Origin: Brachybacterium sp. FME24
GTDB taxonomy: Bacteria; Actinomycetota; Actinomycetes; Actinomycetales; Dermabacteraceae
Direction of reading: 5' to 3'
Length of the DNA stretch: 64,000 bases
NCBI RefSeq assembly: GCF_014897705.1
Contig: NZ_JABUXV010000009.1
Location: 62,001 to 126,000 of the forward strand
Positions within the stretch are counted from its first letter, which is position 1; each line of letters starts with the position of its first letter. Positions 16,337-25,446 of the stretch are shown piece by piece. The position numbers and the translations under genes were made by a program. The notes under the pieces were generated by a model, which did no database searches, was not told where the DNA came from, and saw only the letters and a program-made list of their open reading frames with translations.

Positions 16337-18033
16337 GCACGCCCGATGAGCTCCTCGTCCTGCATGACCTGCAGGTGGCGATCGCGGGCCGGGGAATCGT
16401 CTCCGGCCTGGATCTCTCCGTGCACGCCGGGCGGATCACCGCGCTGGTGGGCGAATCCGGATCAGGCAAGAGCATGACTGCTCTGGCCACGATCGGCCTC
16501 CAGCCGCGCGGCGCACACGTGCGCGGCAGCGCCCAGCTGGACGGGGAGGAGCTCGTCGGCCGCTCGGCCCTGGAGATGCGGCGGATCCGCTCCGGCAGGA
16601 TCGGCATGATCTTCCAGGAGCCGGGGCAGTCGCTGTCCCCGGTGATGAAGGTGTCCACGGGATTCCGGCATGTCCTGGCGGTGCGGGAGGGCATCCGCTC
16701 CCGTCCGCGGGCGCTGGCGCGGGCCCGTGAGCTCCTGGTCTCCGTCGGCCTGCCCGATCCGGACCGCACCGCCGCCTCCTATCCGCATGAGCTCTCCGGC
16801 GGCGAGCTGCAGCGCGTGGTCATCGCGCTCGCGCTCAGCGGGGACCCGTCCCTGCTCATCGCCGATGAGCCCACCACCGCGCTCGACGTCACCGTGCAGC
16901 GCGGGATCCTCGACCTGCTCGTGAGGATCGTCCGCGATCGGCAGATCGGGGTTCTGCTCATCACCCATGACATGGGAGTGGTGGGCGAGATCGCCGATGA
17001 GGTGGTGGTCCTCAAGGACGGCGAAGCGGTCGAGACCGGGCCGGTCCGCCAGGTGCTCGCCGCGCCCGTGGCCCCGTACTCGCAGGCGCTGCTGGCTGCC
17101 GTGCCCCGCCTCGCAGAGAGCCTCGAACGGGCTCACGATGTGCGAGGCGGCGCCGCGCGGTCGGTCGACGCCGAACGGACCGACGTCGCCGTTGCCGAGG
17201 CACCGGATGCCGAGGACTCCGCCACCGCGACCTCGGAGCCTCCCGTCGTGCGCGTCGAGGAGCTCTCCGTGGAGTACCACCGGCGCAGCGGCTCGCACCT
17301 GGCGCTCGATCGCGTGGGCCTGGAGATCCGTCGCGGCGAGATCCACGGGCTGGTCGGGGAGTCCGGCTCCGGGAAGTCGACCTGGGGGAAGGCCCTGGCC
17401 GGCCTGGTCCCGGCGCAGGCTCGTACCCTCGAGCTCGACGGGGTCGATCCGCGCACGCTCGGCGCCACCCAGCGCCGCGCCGCCTACGCGAAGGTCGGTC
17501 TCGTCTTCCAGGACCCGGCCTCGTCGCTGAACCCGCGGCGCACCGTCGGCTGGAGCATCGGGGAACCGCTGCAGCTCGCGGGCGGCACCTCCGGCACGCA
17601 GATCGACCAGCGGGTCCGCAGGGCCCTCGAGATCGTCCGCCTGCCGGCCTCGTACGTCGGCCGGCTCCCGCACGAGCTCTCCGGAGGTCAGCGTCAACGC
17701 GTCTCGATCGCGCGCGCCCTGATCCTGGAGCCCGCGCTGCTCATCGCCGACGAACCGACCAGCGCTCTGGACGTCACCATCCAGGCGCACGTGATCGAGG
17801 TGCTGCGCGATGCGATCGAGGCGACCCGCTTCGCCTGCGTGTTCATCAGCCACGACCTGGCCGTGGTGGGTTCGCTCGCGGATCACGTGACCGTGCTGCG
17901 CGCCGGTCGCGCGGTCGAGCAGGGCACCGCGCGCGAGGTGCTCGGGAACCCGCAGCACGAGTACACCCGCGCGCTGCTCGCGAGCGTTCCCGACCCCGAG
18001 CGACGACTGCACGGCGGCGGGGCTGCGGCGTAG
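16333..18033 (+). CDS. Fused double ATPase of the Dpp/Opp-type importer
   Basis: The 566-residue protein contains two complete ABC ATPases. Domain one has Walker A GESGSGKS at 40-47, signature LSGGELQRV and Walker B LLIADEPTTALDV. Domain two has Walker A at 342-349, LSGGQRQRV and LLIADEPTSALDV. A roughly 50-residue acidic linker rich in Ala/Glu/Asp separates them. It corresponds to DppD-DppF in one chain, common in actinobacteria. The start overlaps the binding-protein stop by ATGA, so all four importer genes form one coupled operon ending here, convergent with the next gene. Confidence 0.95.
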   Translation: MSTPDELLVLHDLQVAIAGRGIVSGLDLSVHAGRITALVGESGSGKSMTALATIGLQPRGAHVRGSAQLDGEELVGRSALEMRRIRSGRIGMIFQEPGQSLSPVMKVSTGFRHVLAVREGIRSRPRALARARELLVSVGLPDPDRTAASYPHELSGGELQRVVIALALSGDPSLLIADEPTTALDVTVQRGILDLLVRIVRDRQIGVLLITHDMGVVGEIADEVVVLKDGEAVETGPVRQVLAAPVAPYSQALLAAVPRLAESLERAHDVRGGAARSVDAERTDVAVAEAPDAEDSATATSEPPVVRVEELSVEYHRRSGSHLALDRVGLEIRRGEIHGLVGESGSGKSTWGKALAGLVPAQARTLELDGVDPRTLGATQRRAAYAKVGLVFQDPASSLNPRRTVGWSIGEPLQLAGGTSGTQIDQRVRRALEIVRLPASYVGRLPHELSGGQRQRVSIARALILEPALLIADEPTSALDVTIQAHVIEVLRDAIEATRFACVFISHDLAVVGSLADHVTVLRAGRAVEQGTAREVLGNPQHEYTRALLASVPDPERRLHGGGAAA

Positions 18034-18112
18034 GGCCCGACCCGGAGCCCATTGCTCCCTTCTCGCGCCTCGCGGCGTTCCGGCGCGCATGGACGGGAAC
18101 CGGCGCGGGGAG

Positions 18113-19276
18113 TCAGAGTTGCGGGACGGCCTCCCACGCGCGCGACGCCGATGAGCGCACCACGGCCTCGCACACCTCGGCCGCGGCGAGCCCGTCGGCC
18201 GCATTCGGCGCCAGCTGCGTGCCGAGGGCGACATCGGAGAGGAACTCCGCCGCCTCGATGGTCTTGAGGTCGTCGAAGCTCATGGGAATCCCGGGGCCGG
18301 GCTGGAAGCGCGCGTAGTCGCCATGGTCGGACCCGGCCAGCACCGTCGTGTAGCCGTGCTCGCTGCCGCCCTCGCCGAGCATCACCTCGAACTCGTTCAT
18401 CCGGGTGAAGGACCAGCGGGCCGAGCCCTCGGTCCCGAAGATCTCCAGGGCATAGTCGCTGCGATGGCCGCGGGCCACGCGGGAGGACTCGAGAGTGGCA
18501 TGGGCCCCGCCCGAGAGCCGCGAGAGCGCCGCGACCCAGTCCTCGTTCTCCACCGGGCCGCGCTCGCTGCCCACCTCGATGCCGCCGTGCCCCACTCCTG
18601 CCGACACCGGGATCGGGCGCTCCGGGATGAACACGTCGGAGGTCGCGGTGACCTCCTCGATGCGCTGGCCGCTCACGTACTCCACGAGGTCCGCGCCGTG
18701 CGAGAGCAGATCGCCGATCACGCCGCTGCCCGCCTTCTCGCGGTCGTAGCGCCAGGTCAGTGCGCCGTCGGGGGAGGAGGCGTAGTCGGCGATCAGCCAG
18801 CAGCGCACGTTCGTGATCCGGCCCAGGCGGCCCGAGGAGACCAGCTCGCGCAGATGCTGGACCGCCGGGGCATGGCGGTAGTTGAAGCCCACGGCGGTGG
18901 CCACCCCGGCAGCGGCCGCGGCGTCGTGGATCTCCCGGGACTGCGCCGCCGAGACCCCCATCGGCTTCTCGATCCAGAACGGCTTGCCGGCCTGCGCGGC
19001 CTTCACCGCGAAGTCGCGGTGCAGAAAGTTCGGCGAACAGATCGAGACGGCCTCGACCTCGGGATCGGCGAGGACCTCATCGATGCTCGCCACTGCGTGC
19101 TCGAAGCCGAACTGATCACGCGCGGCCTCCTGGTTCGCGGGGATCGGATCGGCCGCGACCACGAGCCGCGGGCGCAGCCCGAGCTCGGGGAAGCGGGAGG
19201 GGATCCGCTGGTAGGAGGTGGAGTGGAGGCGTCCCATCCAGCCGAGGCTGACGACGCCGATCCCGATGTCCTGCAT
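18113..19276 (-). CDS. Gfo/Idh/MocA-family oxidoreductase
   Basis: The 387-residue protein has an N-terminal Rossmann fold (GVVSLGWMGRLHS), the family EKP motif at 103-105 with Lys104, and the catalytic pair Asp189/His193 in GDLLSHGADLVEY. These match the Lys-Asp-His triad of inositol 2-dehydrogenase. AGGAGA precedes the ATG. It is the last gene of a minus-strand unit following the IolE-like protein and IolH, so it probably acts on an inositol stereoisomer or a keto-inositol, as IolX/IolW-type dehydrogenases do. The precise isomer is not predictable. Confidence 0.88.
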   Translation of the reverse strand: MQDIGIGVVSLGWMGRLHSTSYQRIPSRFPELGLRPRLVVAADPIPANQEAARDQFGFEHAVASIDEVLADPEVEAVSICSPNFLHRDFAVKAAQAGKPFWIEKPMGVSAAQSREIHDAAAAAGVATAVGFNYRHAPAVQHLRELVSSGRLGRITNVRCWLIADYASSPDGALTWRYDREKAGSGVIGDLLSHGADLVEYVSGQRIEEVTATSDVFIPERPIPVSAGVGHGGIEVGSERGPVENEDWVAALSRLSGGAHATLESSRVARGHRSDYALEIFGTEGSARWSFTRMNEFEVMLGEGGSEHGYTTVLAGSDHGDYARFQPGPGIPMSFDDLKTIEAAEFLSDVALGTQLAPNAADGLAAAEVCEAVVRSSASRAWEAVPQL

Positions 19277-19423
19277 GGTTCTCTCCTGAGGTCAGTCTGT
19301 AGGTGCCGACCGCACGCGTGGGGCCGGCATGGGGACAGCGCGGCCGATGGGGGCTGCGGTGACGTCGAACGGGGCTGATCGAGCGGGGCTGACCGGGCGG
19401 GCTCCGTCGTCGGGCCTCTGCTG

Positions 19424-20293
19424 TCAGTCCCCGCCGAACTCCGCGAGCAGACGCTCCCGCATCCGCACGTTGATCGCGTCGCCCTCTTCCTCCCAGCCGA
19501 ACACGCACACGGACATCGGCCCGTCGTACTCGCGTTCGCGCAGGTAGGTGAAGGCGGCATCCCAGTCGATCTCGCCGTTGCCGATCTCGTTGTGCTGGTG
19601 GATGCGGGCATCGATGCCGGGCGGGTTCATGATGTAGCGGTTGCCCACGTTGGCCGTGTGGTCGAAGACGTCCGCGATGTGCAGATGCTTCAGGCGGTCC
19701 CCGGCGTAGTCCATCATCTCGCGCGGATCTCGCGCCCCCTCGCCCAGGTGGTACGCGTGCGGGAAGCAGAACTCGTAGTTCAGCCAGTCGCGGTCAACCC
19801 CGCGGATCACCTGCACGGCCTGGTCGTTCTCCTCGACGAAGTCGTAGGGGTGCGCCTCGATCGTGCACTCCAGGCCGTACTTCTCGAAGACGGGGATCAG
19901 CTCCTCCATGGACTTGTAGAACTGGTGCTCGGAGGCGAGCGATCGGTTCGGATCCCCGGAGAACTCGGTGGCGATCAGCGGCACCTCGAGGGCGTCGGCG
20001 ATCTCCAGCATCCGGGTCCAGTTGCGTACCTGTGCCTGGCGCTCCTGCTCGTCGGGCGCGGCCCAGTCGAAGACAGGGTTGAAGGACCAGATCTTCACCC
20101 CGGTGTCCCGCATCGCCTGCGTGACCTCGGCGATCTGGTGACGGTCGACCTTGGGATAGTGGTGCCACTCGTGGAAGTCTGCGCGCGGGGACAGCTCGAG
20201 GTAGTTGAAGCCCAGCTCACGGGCCTTGTGCAGCTCCTCGGCGACCGAGAGCTGCGGGTGGTACATGGACGGGTCCAGCAGGATCTTCACCAT
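19424..20293 (-). CDS. iolH: IolH-like TIM-barrel protein
   Basis: At 289 residues this matches the length of B. subtilis IolH and shares its landmarks, recalled from memory: TEFSGDPNRS, HPYDFVEEN, and a distinctive NPPGIDARIHQHNEIGNGEIDWD near the C-terminus. It belongs to the xylose-isomerase-like sugar phosphate isomerase/epimerase superfamily with divalent-metal ligands among the conserved Glu/His/Asp residues. IolH is found in inositol operons but its reaction is not well established. The gene lies 13 bp after the IolE-like gene and 147 bp before the Gfo/Idh gene, consistent with one transcript. Confidence 0.82.
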   Translation of the reverse strand: MVKILLDPSMYHPQLSVAEELHKARELGFNYLELSPRADFHEWHHYPKVDRHQIAEVTQAMRDTGVKIWSFNPVFDWAAPDEQERQAQVRNWTRMLEIADALEVPLIATEFSGDPNRSLASEHQFYKSMEELIPVFEKYGLECTIEAHPYDFVEENDQAVQVIRGVDRDWLNYEFCFPHAYHLGEGARDPREMMDYAGDRLKHLHIADVFDHTANVGNRYIMNPPGIDARIHQHNEIGNGEIDWDAAFTYLREREYDGPMSVCVFGWEEEGDAINVRMRERLLAEFGGD

Positions 20294-20306
20294 GAGCGGG
20301 CCCTCC

Positions 20307-21257
20307 TCATTTCACGCCGAGGCCGCACTCGGCGAGGAACTCGCGAGTGGCGACGGCATTGGGCAGCGGCAGACCGGGCTCGCAGGGGTACAGGTCCTGC
20401 TCGCAGATCACGTACAGCTCCTTGTCCATCGTGGCCAGCTTCGCGACCAGGTCCTTCATGTCCGGCAACCCCTTCGGCGGGCACACCGAGGCACCCTTGG
20501 CGACGGCCTCCCCGAACGGCCAGTCCTTCTCGTGCGCCTCCCGGGTGAGGTCCGGGTCGAAGGCCTTGATGTGCACGTAGCCGATGCGGTCGGGGTACTC
20601 GTCGATCATCGCGATCGGGTCTCCGCCGCCGTAGACGATATGCCCGGTGTCCAGGCAGAAGCTCACCAGCTCGGGGTCGGTCGCCTCGAAGACCCGGGCG
20701 ATCTCCTCGGGGGTCTCGATGTGGCTGTCCCCGTGGGGATGCAGCACCATCGTCAGCCCGTAGTCCTCCTTGAGCAGCTTCCCGAGCCGGTTCGCGTTCT
20801 GGACGTAGAGGCGCCAGGCGTCCCCGGTCAGTTCCCGGTCGTCGGTGAACTGCCAGGTCTTGTCATCTCGGTACAGCGGGGGCAGGTGCACCATGTACTC
20901 CGCGCCGACGGCCGCGTGAGTCTCGGCGATCGCTCGGAAGGTGCGCTCGGTCTCCGCCCAGGCCTCCTCCTGGTGCAGGATTCCCCAGCCGGTGCCGGCC
21001 ACCACCTGGAAGCCGTACTCATCCATCACGGACTGCAGCTGCTTGGCGTCCTGAGGGAAATAGCCCCAGGGCCCTGTCTCCATCACGGAGAAGCCGGCCT
21101 CGGCCATCTCCGCGAGGGCGGTGCGCCACGGGATCTGCTTCTCGTCCTGCGGGAACCACACGCCCCACTGGTCGGGGCACACCCCGATGGTGAGCTTGTC
21201 GAACGGCGGCTCGGGGTTGCGAGAACGGTCGATGCGGGGGGCGTCGGTGGAGGTCAA
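20307..21257 (-). CDS. IolE-like sugar isomerase/inosose dehydratase family protein
   Basis: The 316-residue xylose-isomerase-like TIM barrel begins with TIGVCPDQWGVWFPQD, similar in placement to the start of IolE proteins. It carries the barrel's typical metal sites: LVSFCLDTGHIVYGGGDP, IGYVHIKAFDP, and a late Glu in VICEQDLYP. IolE dehydrates scyllo-inosose, and no other strong IolE candidate is present among these genes, so this is the best candidate for that essential step. The TIM barrel at 28552 is the main alternative. It leads the iolE-like/iolH/idh unit. Confidence 0.72.
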   Translation of the reverse strand: MTSTDAPRIDRSRNPEPPFDKLTIGVCPDQWGVWFPQDEKQIPWRTALAEMAEAGFSVMETGPWGYFPQDAKQLQSVMDEYGFQVVAGTGWGILHQEEAWAETERTFRAIAETHAAVGAEYMVHLPPLYRDDKTWQFTDDRELTGDAWRLYVQNANRLGKLLKEDYGLTMVLHPHGDSHIETPEEIARVFEATDPELVSFCLDTGHIVYGGGDPIAMIDEYPDRIGYVHIKAFDPDLTREAHEKDWPFGEAVAKGASVCPPKGLPDMKDLVAKLATMDKELYVICEQDLYPCEPGLPLPNAVATREFLAECGLGVK

Positions 21258-21330
21258 GACGCAGCTCCTTCGAGGGGCATGGTGGGGGTGGCGGGGTGGC
21301 GGGGTGGTGGTGAGGGGGGGAGGGGCGAGA

Positions 21331-21392
21331 ACGGGACTTATTCGTGGAACGATGCCGTATATCGGCTCGAGCTCACGAATAAGTCCCGTACT
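21331..21392. repeat. Dispersed palindromic element, family A, copy 2
   Basis: Perfect 16-base arms (21331-21346 and 21374-21389) flank a 27-base loop that contains GATGCCGTATA, the same loop motif as at 9935. The outer bases diverge from copy 1. It lies in the 172-bp gap between mmsA and the IolE-like gene, where the first operon ends. Confidence 0.85.
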
Positions 21393-21429
21393 CCCCGGAG
21401 CGCGCCGTATCGCGCGCCCTGCACGGACG

Positions 21430-22926
21430 TCAGTCGTGGGTGGGGAAGCTCATCGAGGCTTCGACGGTCTCGTTCTGGGCGGGCCAGCGGGTGGTGACGG
21501 CCTTCTGCTTGGTGTAGAAGCTGAGGCCTTCGGGGCCGTGGGCGTGGTGCTCGCCGAACAGGGAGTCCTTCCAGCCGCCGAAGGAGTAGTAGCCCACGGG
21601 GGTCGGGATCGGGACGTTGATGCCGATCATGCCCACCTCTACCTCTTCCTGGTAGCGGCGTGCGTAGTGGCCGGAGTCGGTGAAGATCGCGGTGCCGTTG
21701 CCGAAGGGGGAGGAGTTCACCAGCTCGAGGGCCTCGTCGAAGTTGTCGACAGCCATGACCACGAGCAGCGGGCCGAACACCTCGTCGGTGTACGTGGCGT
21801 GGCTGGGGTCGAGGTCGGTGATGACCGTGGGGCCCACGAAGTTGCCGTTCTCGAACCCCTTCACGGTCAGGCCGCGGCCGTCGACGACGACGCGGCCGCC
21901 GGCCTGTTCGGCCTCGTCGGTCATGCGGATCACGCGGTCGCGGGCGTCCTGGGTGATGACGGGCGGCATGTCGGTGTTCTCGTCGTCGCCGGGGCCCACG
22001 ACCAGCTTCTCGGCCTCGGCCTGGATGGCGGCGAGGAACTCCTCGTGGATGTCGCCGACGGTGACGGCGACCGGGACGGCCATGCAGCGCTCGCCGGCGG
22101 AGCCGAAGGCACCGGAGGCGACCTGGCCGGCGGCGAACTCGATGTTCGCATCCGGCATCACCACGGCGTGGTTGTTGGCGCCGCCGAGGGCCTGGACGCG
22201 CTTGCCGGCCGCGGAGGCGGTGGCGTGGACGTGCTTGGCGATCGGGGTGGAGCCCACGAAGGAGACGGCGGAGATGTCGTCGTGGGTGCATAGCGCGTCG
22301 ACGGTCTCCTTGCCGCCGTGGATGACCTGGAAGACGCCGTCGGGCAGGCCGGCCTCCTGGTAGAGGCGGGCGACGATGTTCGAGGCCGAGGGGTCGCGCT
22401 CGGAGGGCTTGAGGAGGAAGGCGTTGCCGGTGGCCAGGGCGATGGGGTGCATCCAGAACGGGACCATGGCGGGGAAGTTGAAGGGGGTGATGCCGGCGAC
22501 GACGCCGAGGGGCTGGCGCATGGTGTGGGCGTCGACGCCGGTGGAGACGTTCTCGGAGAAGCCGCCCTTGAGGTCCTGGGTGATGGAGGTGGCGAACTCG
22601 AGGGTCTCGATGCCGCGGGCGATCTCGCCCTTGGCATCGCCCACGGTCTTGCCGTGCTCCTGGGAGATGACGGTGGCGATCTCGTCGGTCGCGGCGATCA
22701 TCAGTTCGCGCATGCGGTAGAAGATCTGGGTGCGCTTGGCCAGGGACACTTTGGCCCATTCGCGCTGGGCGACGGTGGCGATCTGCACGGCGCGGTCGAC
22801 GGTGGCGGCATCGCCGAGGTGGAGGGTGCGGATCTGCTCACCGGTGGCGGGGTTCAGGATCGGCTGGGTGGAGCCGGTGCCGGCTTCTTCGCGGCCATCG
22901 ATCCAATGCTTGACGTCATGTCCCAT
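21430..22926 (-). CDS. mmsA: Methylmalonate-semialdehyde dehydrogenase (CoA-acylating)
   Basis: The start at 22926 follows AAGGAGA and gives 498 residues, close to IolA/MmsA of other bacteria. Aldehyde-dehydrogenase residues are visible: Asn150 in PFNFP, the cofactor loop FVGSTPIAK near 223-231, and the nucleophile Cys281 in GERCMAV. The general-base glutamate of ordinary aldehyde dehydrogenases is replaced by Asn in GGANNH at 248-253, as expected for CoA-dependent MMSDH. It converts malonic semialdehyde from inositol breakdown to acetyl-CoA and also serves valine catabolism. It follows iolD on the same strand after a 197-bp gap with a large hairpin. Confidence 0.94.
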   Translation of the reverse strand: MGHDVKHWIDGREEAGTGSTQPILNPATGEQIRTLHLGDAATVDRAVQIATVAQREWAKVSLAKRTQIFYRMRELMIAATDEIATVISQEHGKTVGDAKGEIARGIETLEFATSITQDLKGGFSENVSTGVDAHTMRQPLGVVAGITPFNFPAMVPFWMHPIALATGNAFLLKPSERDPSASNIVARLYQEAGLPDGVFQVIHGGKETVDALCTHDDISAVSFVGSTPIAKHVHATASAAGKRVQALGGANNHAVVMPDANIEFAAGQVASGAFGSAGERCMAVPVAVTVGDIHEEFLAAIQAEAEKLVVGPGDDENTDMPPVITQDARDRVIRMTDEAEQAGGRVVVDGRGLTVKGFENGNFVGPTVITDLDPSHATYTDEVFGPLLVVMAVDNFDEALELVNSSPFGNGTAIFTDSGHYARRYQEEVEVGMIGINVPIPTPVGYYSFGGWKDSLFGEHHAHGPEGLSFYTKQKAVTTRWPAQNETVEASMSFPTHD

Positions 22927-22994
22927 GGTGAATCTCCTTGCTGGTGGTGCGGTGAATGGTGTCCGGGGCCGGGCGTGGTGTCGAGGGGCGTCGA

Positions 22995-23061
22995 ATCCAG
23001 TGGCGTCCTGTGTGCAGCGAGCGGCTGTACGGGGCTGGTTGCACGCTGGACGCCAGTGGAT
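22995..23061. repeat. Large imperfect palindrome between iolD and mmsA
   Basis: Fourteen-base arms (22995-23008 and 23048-23061) match at 13 positions. Inner stretches around TGTGCAGCG and TTGCACGC extend the pairing, so the whole unit resembles the other intergenic palindromes in size. No second copy was seen in the window. Confidence 0.65.
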
Positions 23062-23123
23062 ACGTGCCGGCCGGGTCGGGGGTGTCTGTGGCGGCCGGAT
23101 CGGGGCCGACCGGGGCAGGGTGG

Positions 23124-25034
23124 TCAGAGGTAGTGGCGCTGCGGGGCCTTGTCCGCCTCGTACTCGGTCGAGGCCTGCTGCGTGGAGTCGAGGCGGGAGA
23201 CCTGCGAGACGGGAACGTCCCACCAGCCGTTTCCGGGTGGGTTGGGCCCGTACAGGTTCGTATTGACCACGATCGCGGTGGCCTCGGTGGAGGCCTCGGC
23301 GCGACGGTAGGCCTCACGGAAGGCGGCGGTGTCGGACACCTCCTGCACCTCCAGGCCGTAGGAGCGGATGTTCGCCGGGATGTCGAAGGGCAGCTTCTCA
23401 CCGTCCAGCATCCCGGTCTCTCCGTTGCGCATCCGGTACTTGGTGCCGAAGCGCTGCGAGCCGTGGGACTCCGAGAGGGAGCCGATCGAGGACCAGCCGT
23501 GGTTCTGCAGGATCACCAGGATGACCTTCACGCGCTCCGCGACGATCGTGGCGATCTCCTGAGGAGCCATCTGGAAGGTTCCATCGCCGATGATCGCGAC
23601 GACTTCGCTGGTGGGGCTCGCCATCTTCGCGCCGAGCGAGGCCGGCAGCTCGTAGCCCATGCAGGAGTAGCCGTACTCCAGGTGGTACTGGATCGGGGAG
23701 CGGGCCTTCCACAGCGCCTGCAGGTCACCGGGCATGGACCCGGCGGCGTTGATGACGATGTCCTCATCGCCCATCATCTCGTTCAGCGCCCCGAAGATCT
23801 CCGTCTGCGCGGGGAGCTCCTGGTCATGGGGCTGGAAGCAGGGCTCGATGAGCTGCTCCCACTGCGCCCGCAGCTGCTGGGCGCGCTCACCGTGCGGGGC
23901 CGGGGCTCGGTACGTGCCGAGTGCCTCGCGCAGGGCGTCCAGTCCCGCGCGCGCATCGGTCACGACCATGGTCGCGGAATGCTTTGCGGCGTCGAAGGCC
24001 TTCACGTTGAGGTTCACGAACCGCGCCTCGGGGTTGCGGAAGGCGGTGTGGGAGGCGGTGGTGAAGTCCGTGTAGCGGGTGCCGACGCCGATGATCACGT
24101 CGGCCTCGGCGGCGAGATCGTTGGCGGCATTGTTGCCGGTGGAGCCGACGCCGCCGATCGCCAGCGGATGGTCGGCGCTGAGCGCTCCCTTTCCGGCCTG
24201 GGTGTCGAGCACCGGGATCCCGGTGGCATCGGCGAAGGTCGCGAGCGCCCCGCTCGCCTCGGAGTAGATGGCGCCGCCGCCGGCGATGACCACCGGCTTC
24301 CTCGCGGAGCGGATCACGTCGACCGCGCGGGCGAGGGCGGCGGGCTCGGGCACGGGGCGTGCCACATGCCAGGTGCGCTCGCGGAAGAACTCCAGTGGCC
24401 AGTCGAAGGCCTCGGCCTGGACATCCTGGGGGAGGGACAGGGTGACGGCGCCGGTCTCCGCGGGATCGGTGAGCACGCGCATGGCCTGCAGGGCCGCGGG
24501 GATCAGCTGCTCGGGCCGGGAGATGCGGTCGAAGTAGCGCGAGACGGGCCGGAAGGCGTCGTTGACCGAGACGTCCCCGGCGGTCTCGTCCTCGAGCTGC
24601 TGGAGGACCGGGTCGACGGTGCGGGTGGCGAAGATGTCGCTGGGCAGCAGCAGCACCGGGATCCGGTCCACGGTGGCCAGAGCCGCGCCGGTGATCATGT
24701 TCGTGGATCCCGGGCCGATCGACGCCGCACAGGCGAAGGCCTGCAGTCGGTTCGTCGTGCGCGCGTAGGCGACGGCCGAGTGCACCATGTTCTGCTCATT
24801 GCGCGCTTGGTAGTACGGCATCGGGTTCTCGCCGTCGGAAGGATCGGTGGCGTTCTGCAGCAGGGCCTGGCCGATGCCGGCCACGTTGCCGTGACCGAAG
24901 ATCCCGAAGGTGCCGGGGATCAGGCGGTCGCGCACGCCGTCTCGCTCGGTGAACTGGGCGGCGAGGAACCGCACGAGTGCTTGGGCAACGGTGAGCCGGA
25001 CGGTGCCGGCGGGGGTCGACGAGGGGACGCTCAT
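23124..25034 (-). CDS. iolD: 3D-(3,5/4)-trihydroxycyclohexane-1,2-dione hydrolase
   Basis: The 636-residue ThDP enzyme equals B. subtilis IolD in length. The conserved cofactor-activating Glu80 lies in ARNEQN, the Mg-ThDP motif is present as GDGTFQ with a downstream LQNHGW, and inositol-specific SESHGSQRFGTKYR and GPNPPGNGWWDVP stretches are recognisable. It hydrolyses the cyclic dione to 5-deoxy-glucuronate. The start at 25034 is preceded by GGAGG; the longer frame adds 10 residues without support. It is transcribed divergently from the inositol transporter, with paired palindromes in the shared promoter. Confidence 0.95.
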   Translation of the reverse strand: MSVPSSTPAGTVRLTVAQALVRFLAAQFTERDGVRDRLIPGTFGIFGHGNVAGIGQALLQNATDPSDGENPMPYYQARNEQNMVHSAVAYARTTNRLQAFACAASIGPGSTNMITGAALATVDRIPVLLLPSDIFATRTVDPVLQQLEDETAGDVSVNDAFRPVSRYFDRISRPEQLIPAALQAMRVLTDPAETGAVTLSLPQDVQAEAFDWPLEFFRERTWHVARPVPEPAALARAVDVIRSARKPVVIAGGGAIYSEASGALATFADATGIPVLDTQAGKGALSADHPLAIGGVGSTGNNAANDLAAEADVIIGVGTRYTDFTTASHTAFRNPEARFVNLNVKAFDAAKHSATMVVTDARAGLDALREALGTYRAPAPHGERAQQLRAQWEQLIEPCFQPHDQELPAQTEIFGALNEMMGDEDIVINAAGSMPGDLQALWKARSPIQYHLEYGYSCMGYELPASLGAKMASPTSEVVAIIGDGTFQMAPQEIATIVAERVKVILVILQNHGWSSIGSLSESHGSQRFGTKYRMRNGETGMLDGEKLPFDIPANIRSYGLEVQEVSDTAAFREAYRRAEASTEATAIVVNTNLYGPNPPGNGWWDVPVSQVSRLDSTQQASTEYEADKAPQRHYL

Positions 25035-25143
25035 GCTGCCTCCGTGAAGCGGGTTCCGCCGCATGGGCGGGCCCTGGGTGACACCATCTGTCGCTGGGAC
25101 TCGACGGTGAGTTCAGATAGGTCAAGCATGCCGAGGTGCCGCC

Positions 25144-25170
25144 ACTCTTGTCAAGAGTTTGTCAGGACAA
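25144..25170. promoter_or_regulatory. Tandem palindromes in the iolD/iolT divergent promoter
   Basis: Two adjacent perfect palindromes occur: ACTCTTG-T-CAAGAGT (25144-25158) and TTGTC-AG-GACAA (25159-25170). The second contains TGTCAGGACA, which differs by one base from the C. glutamicum IolR consensus as I recall it (KGWCHTRACA). A near-identical TGTCTGGACA precedes iolC at 30393-30402. The GntR protein encoded at 34529 is the obvious candidate to bind. Confidence 0.65.
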
Positions 25171-25446
25171 GATGTGGGGCGTGTTGCGCGCGGCGGCCGG
25201 GCTGCATGGGAGGTCCACGGGCTCAGAGGGGTTCCGCTGCCGTCGGACGCTGTGCTAGCTTGCCTCCAAGTCAGTGACGAATACTTACTTCGACCGGACA
25301 TGAAGTGCCTTTATGGTGGCTCGTGTATGACATAGGCTCCCTCGAGAGGGGTGCTCGTGTCCGGAATCCGACTCCCACCGGTCCCGGACCGGCCCCCGGC
25401 GTGTTGCAGAGATCTTCGCGCCGGCCTCAGGTTCCAAGGAGGGAAC

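Noticed and set aside
21338..22759. Arg/Pro-rich open frame overlapping mmsA on the same strand
   Set aside because: It is a frame-shifted shadow of the methylmalonate-semialdehyde dehydrogenase, whose frame is intact.
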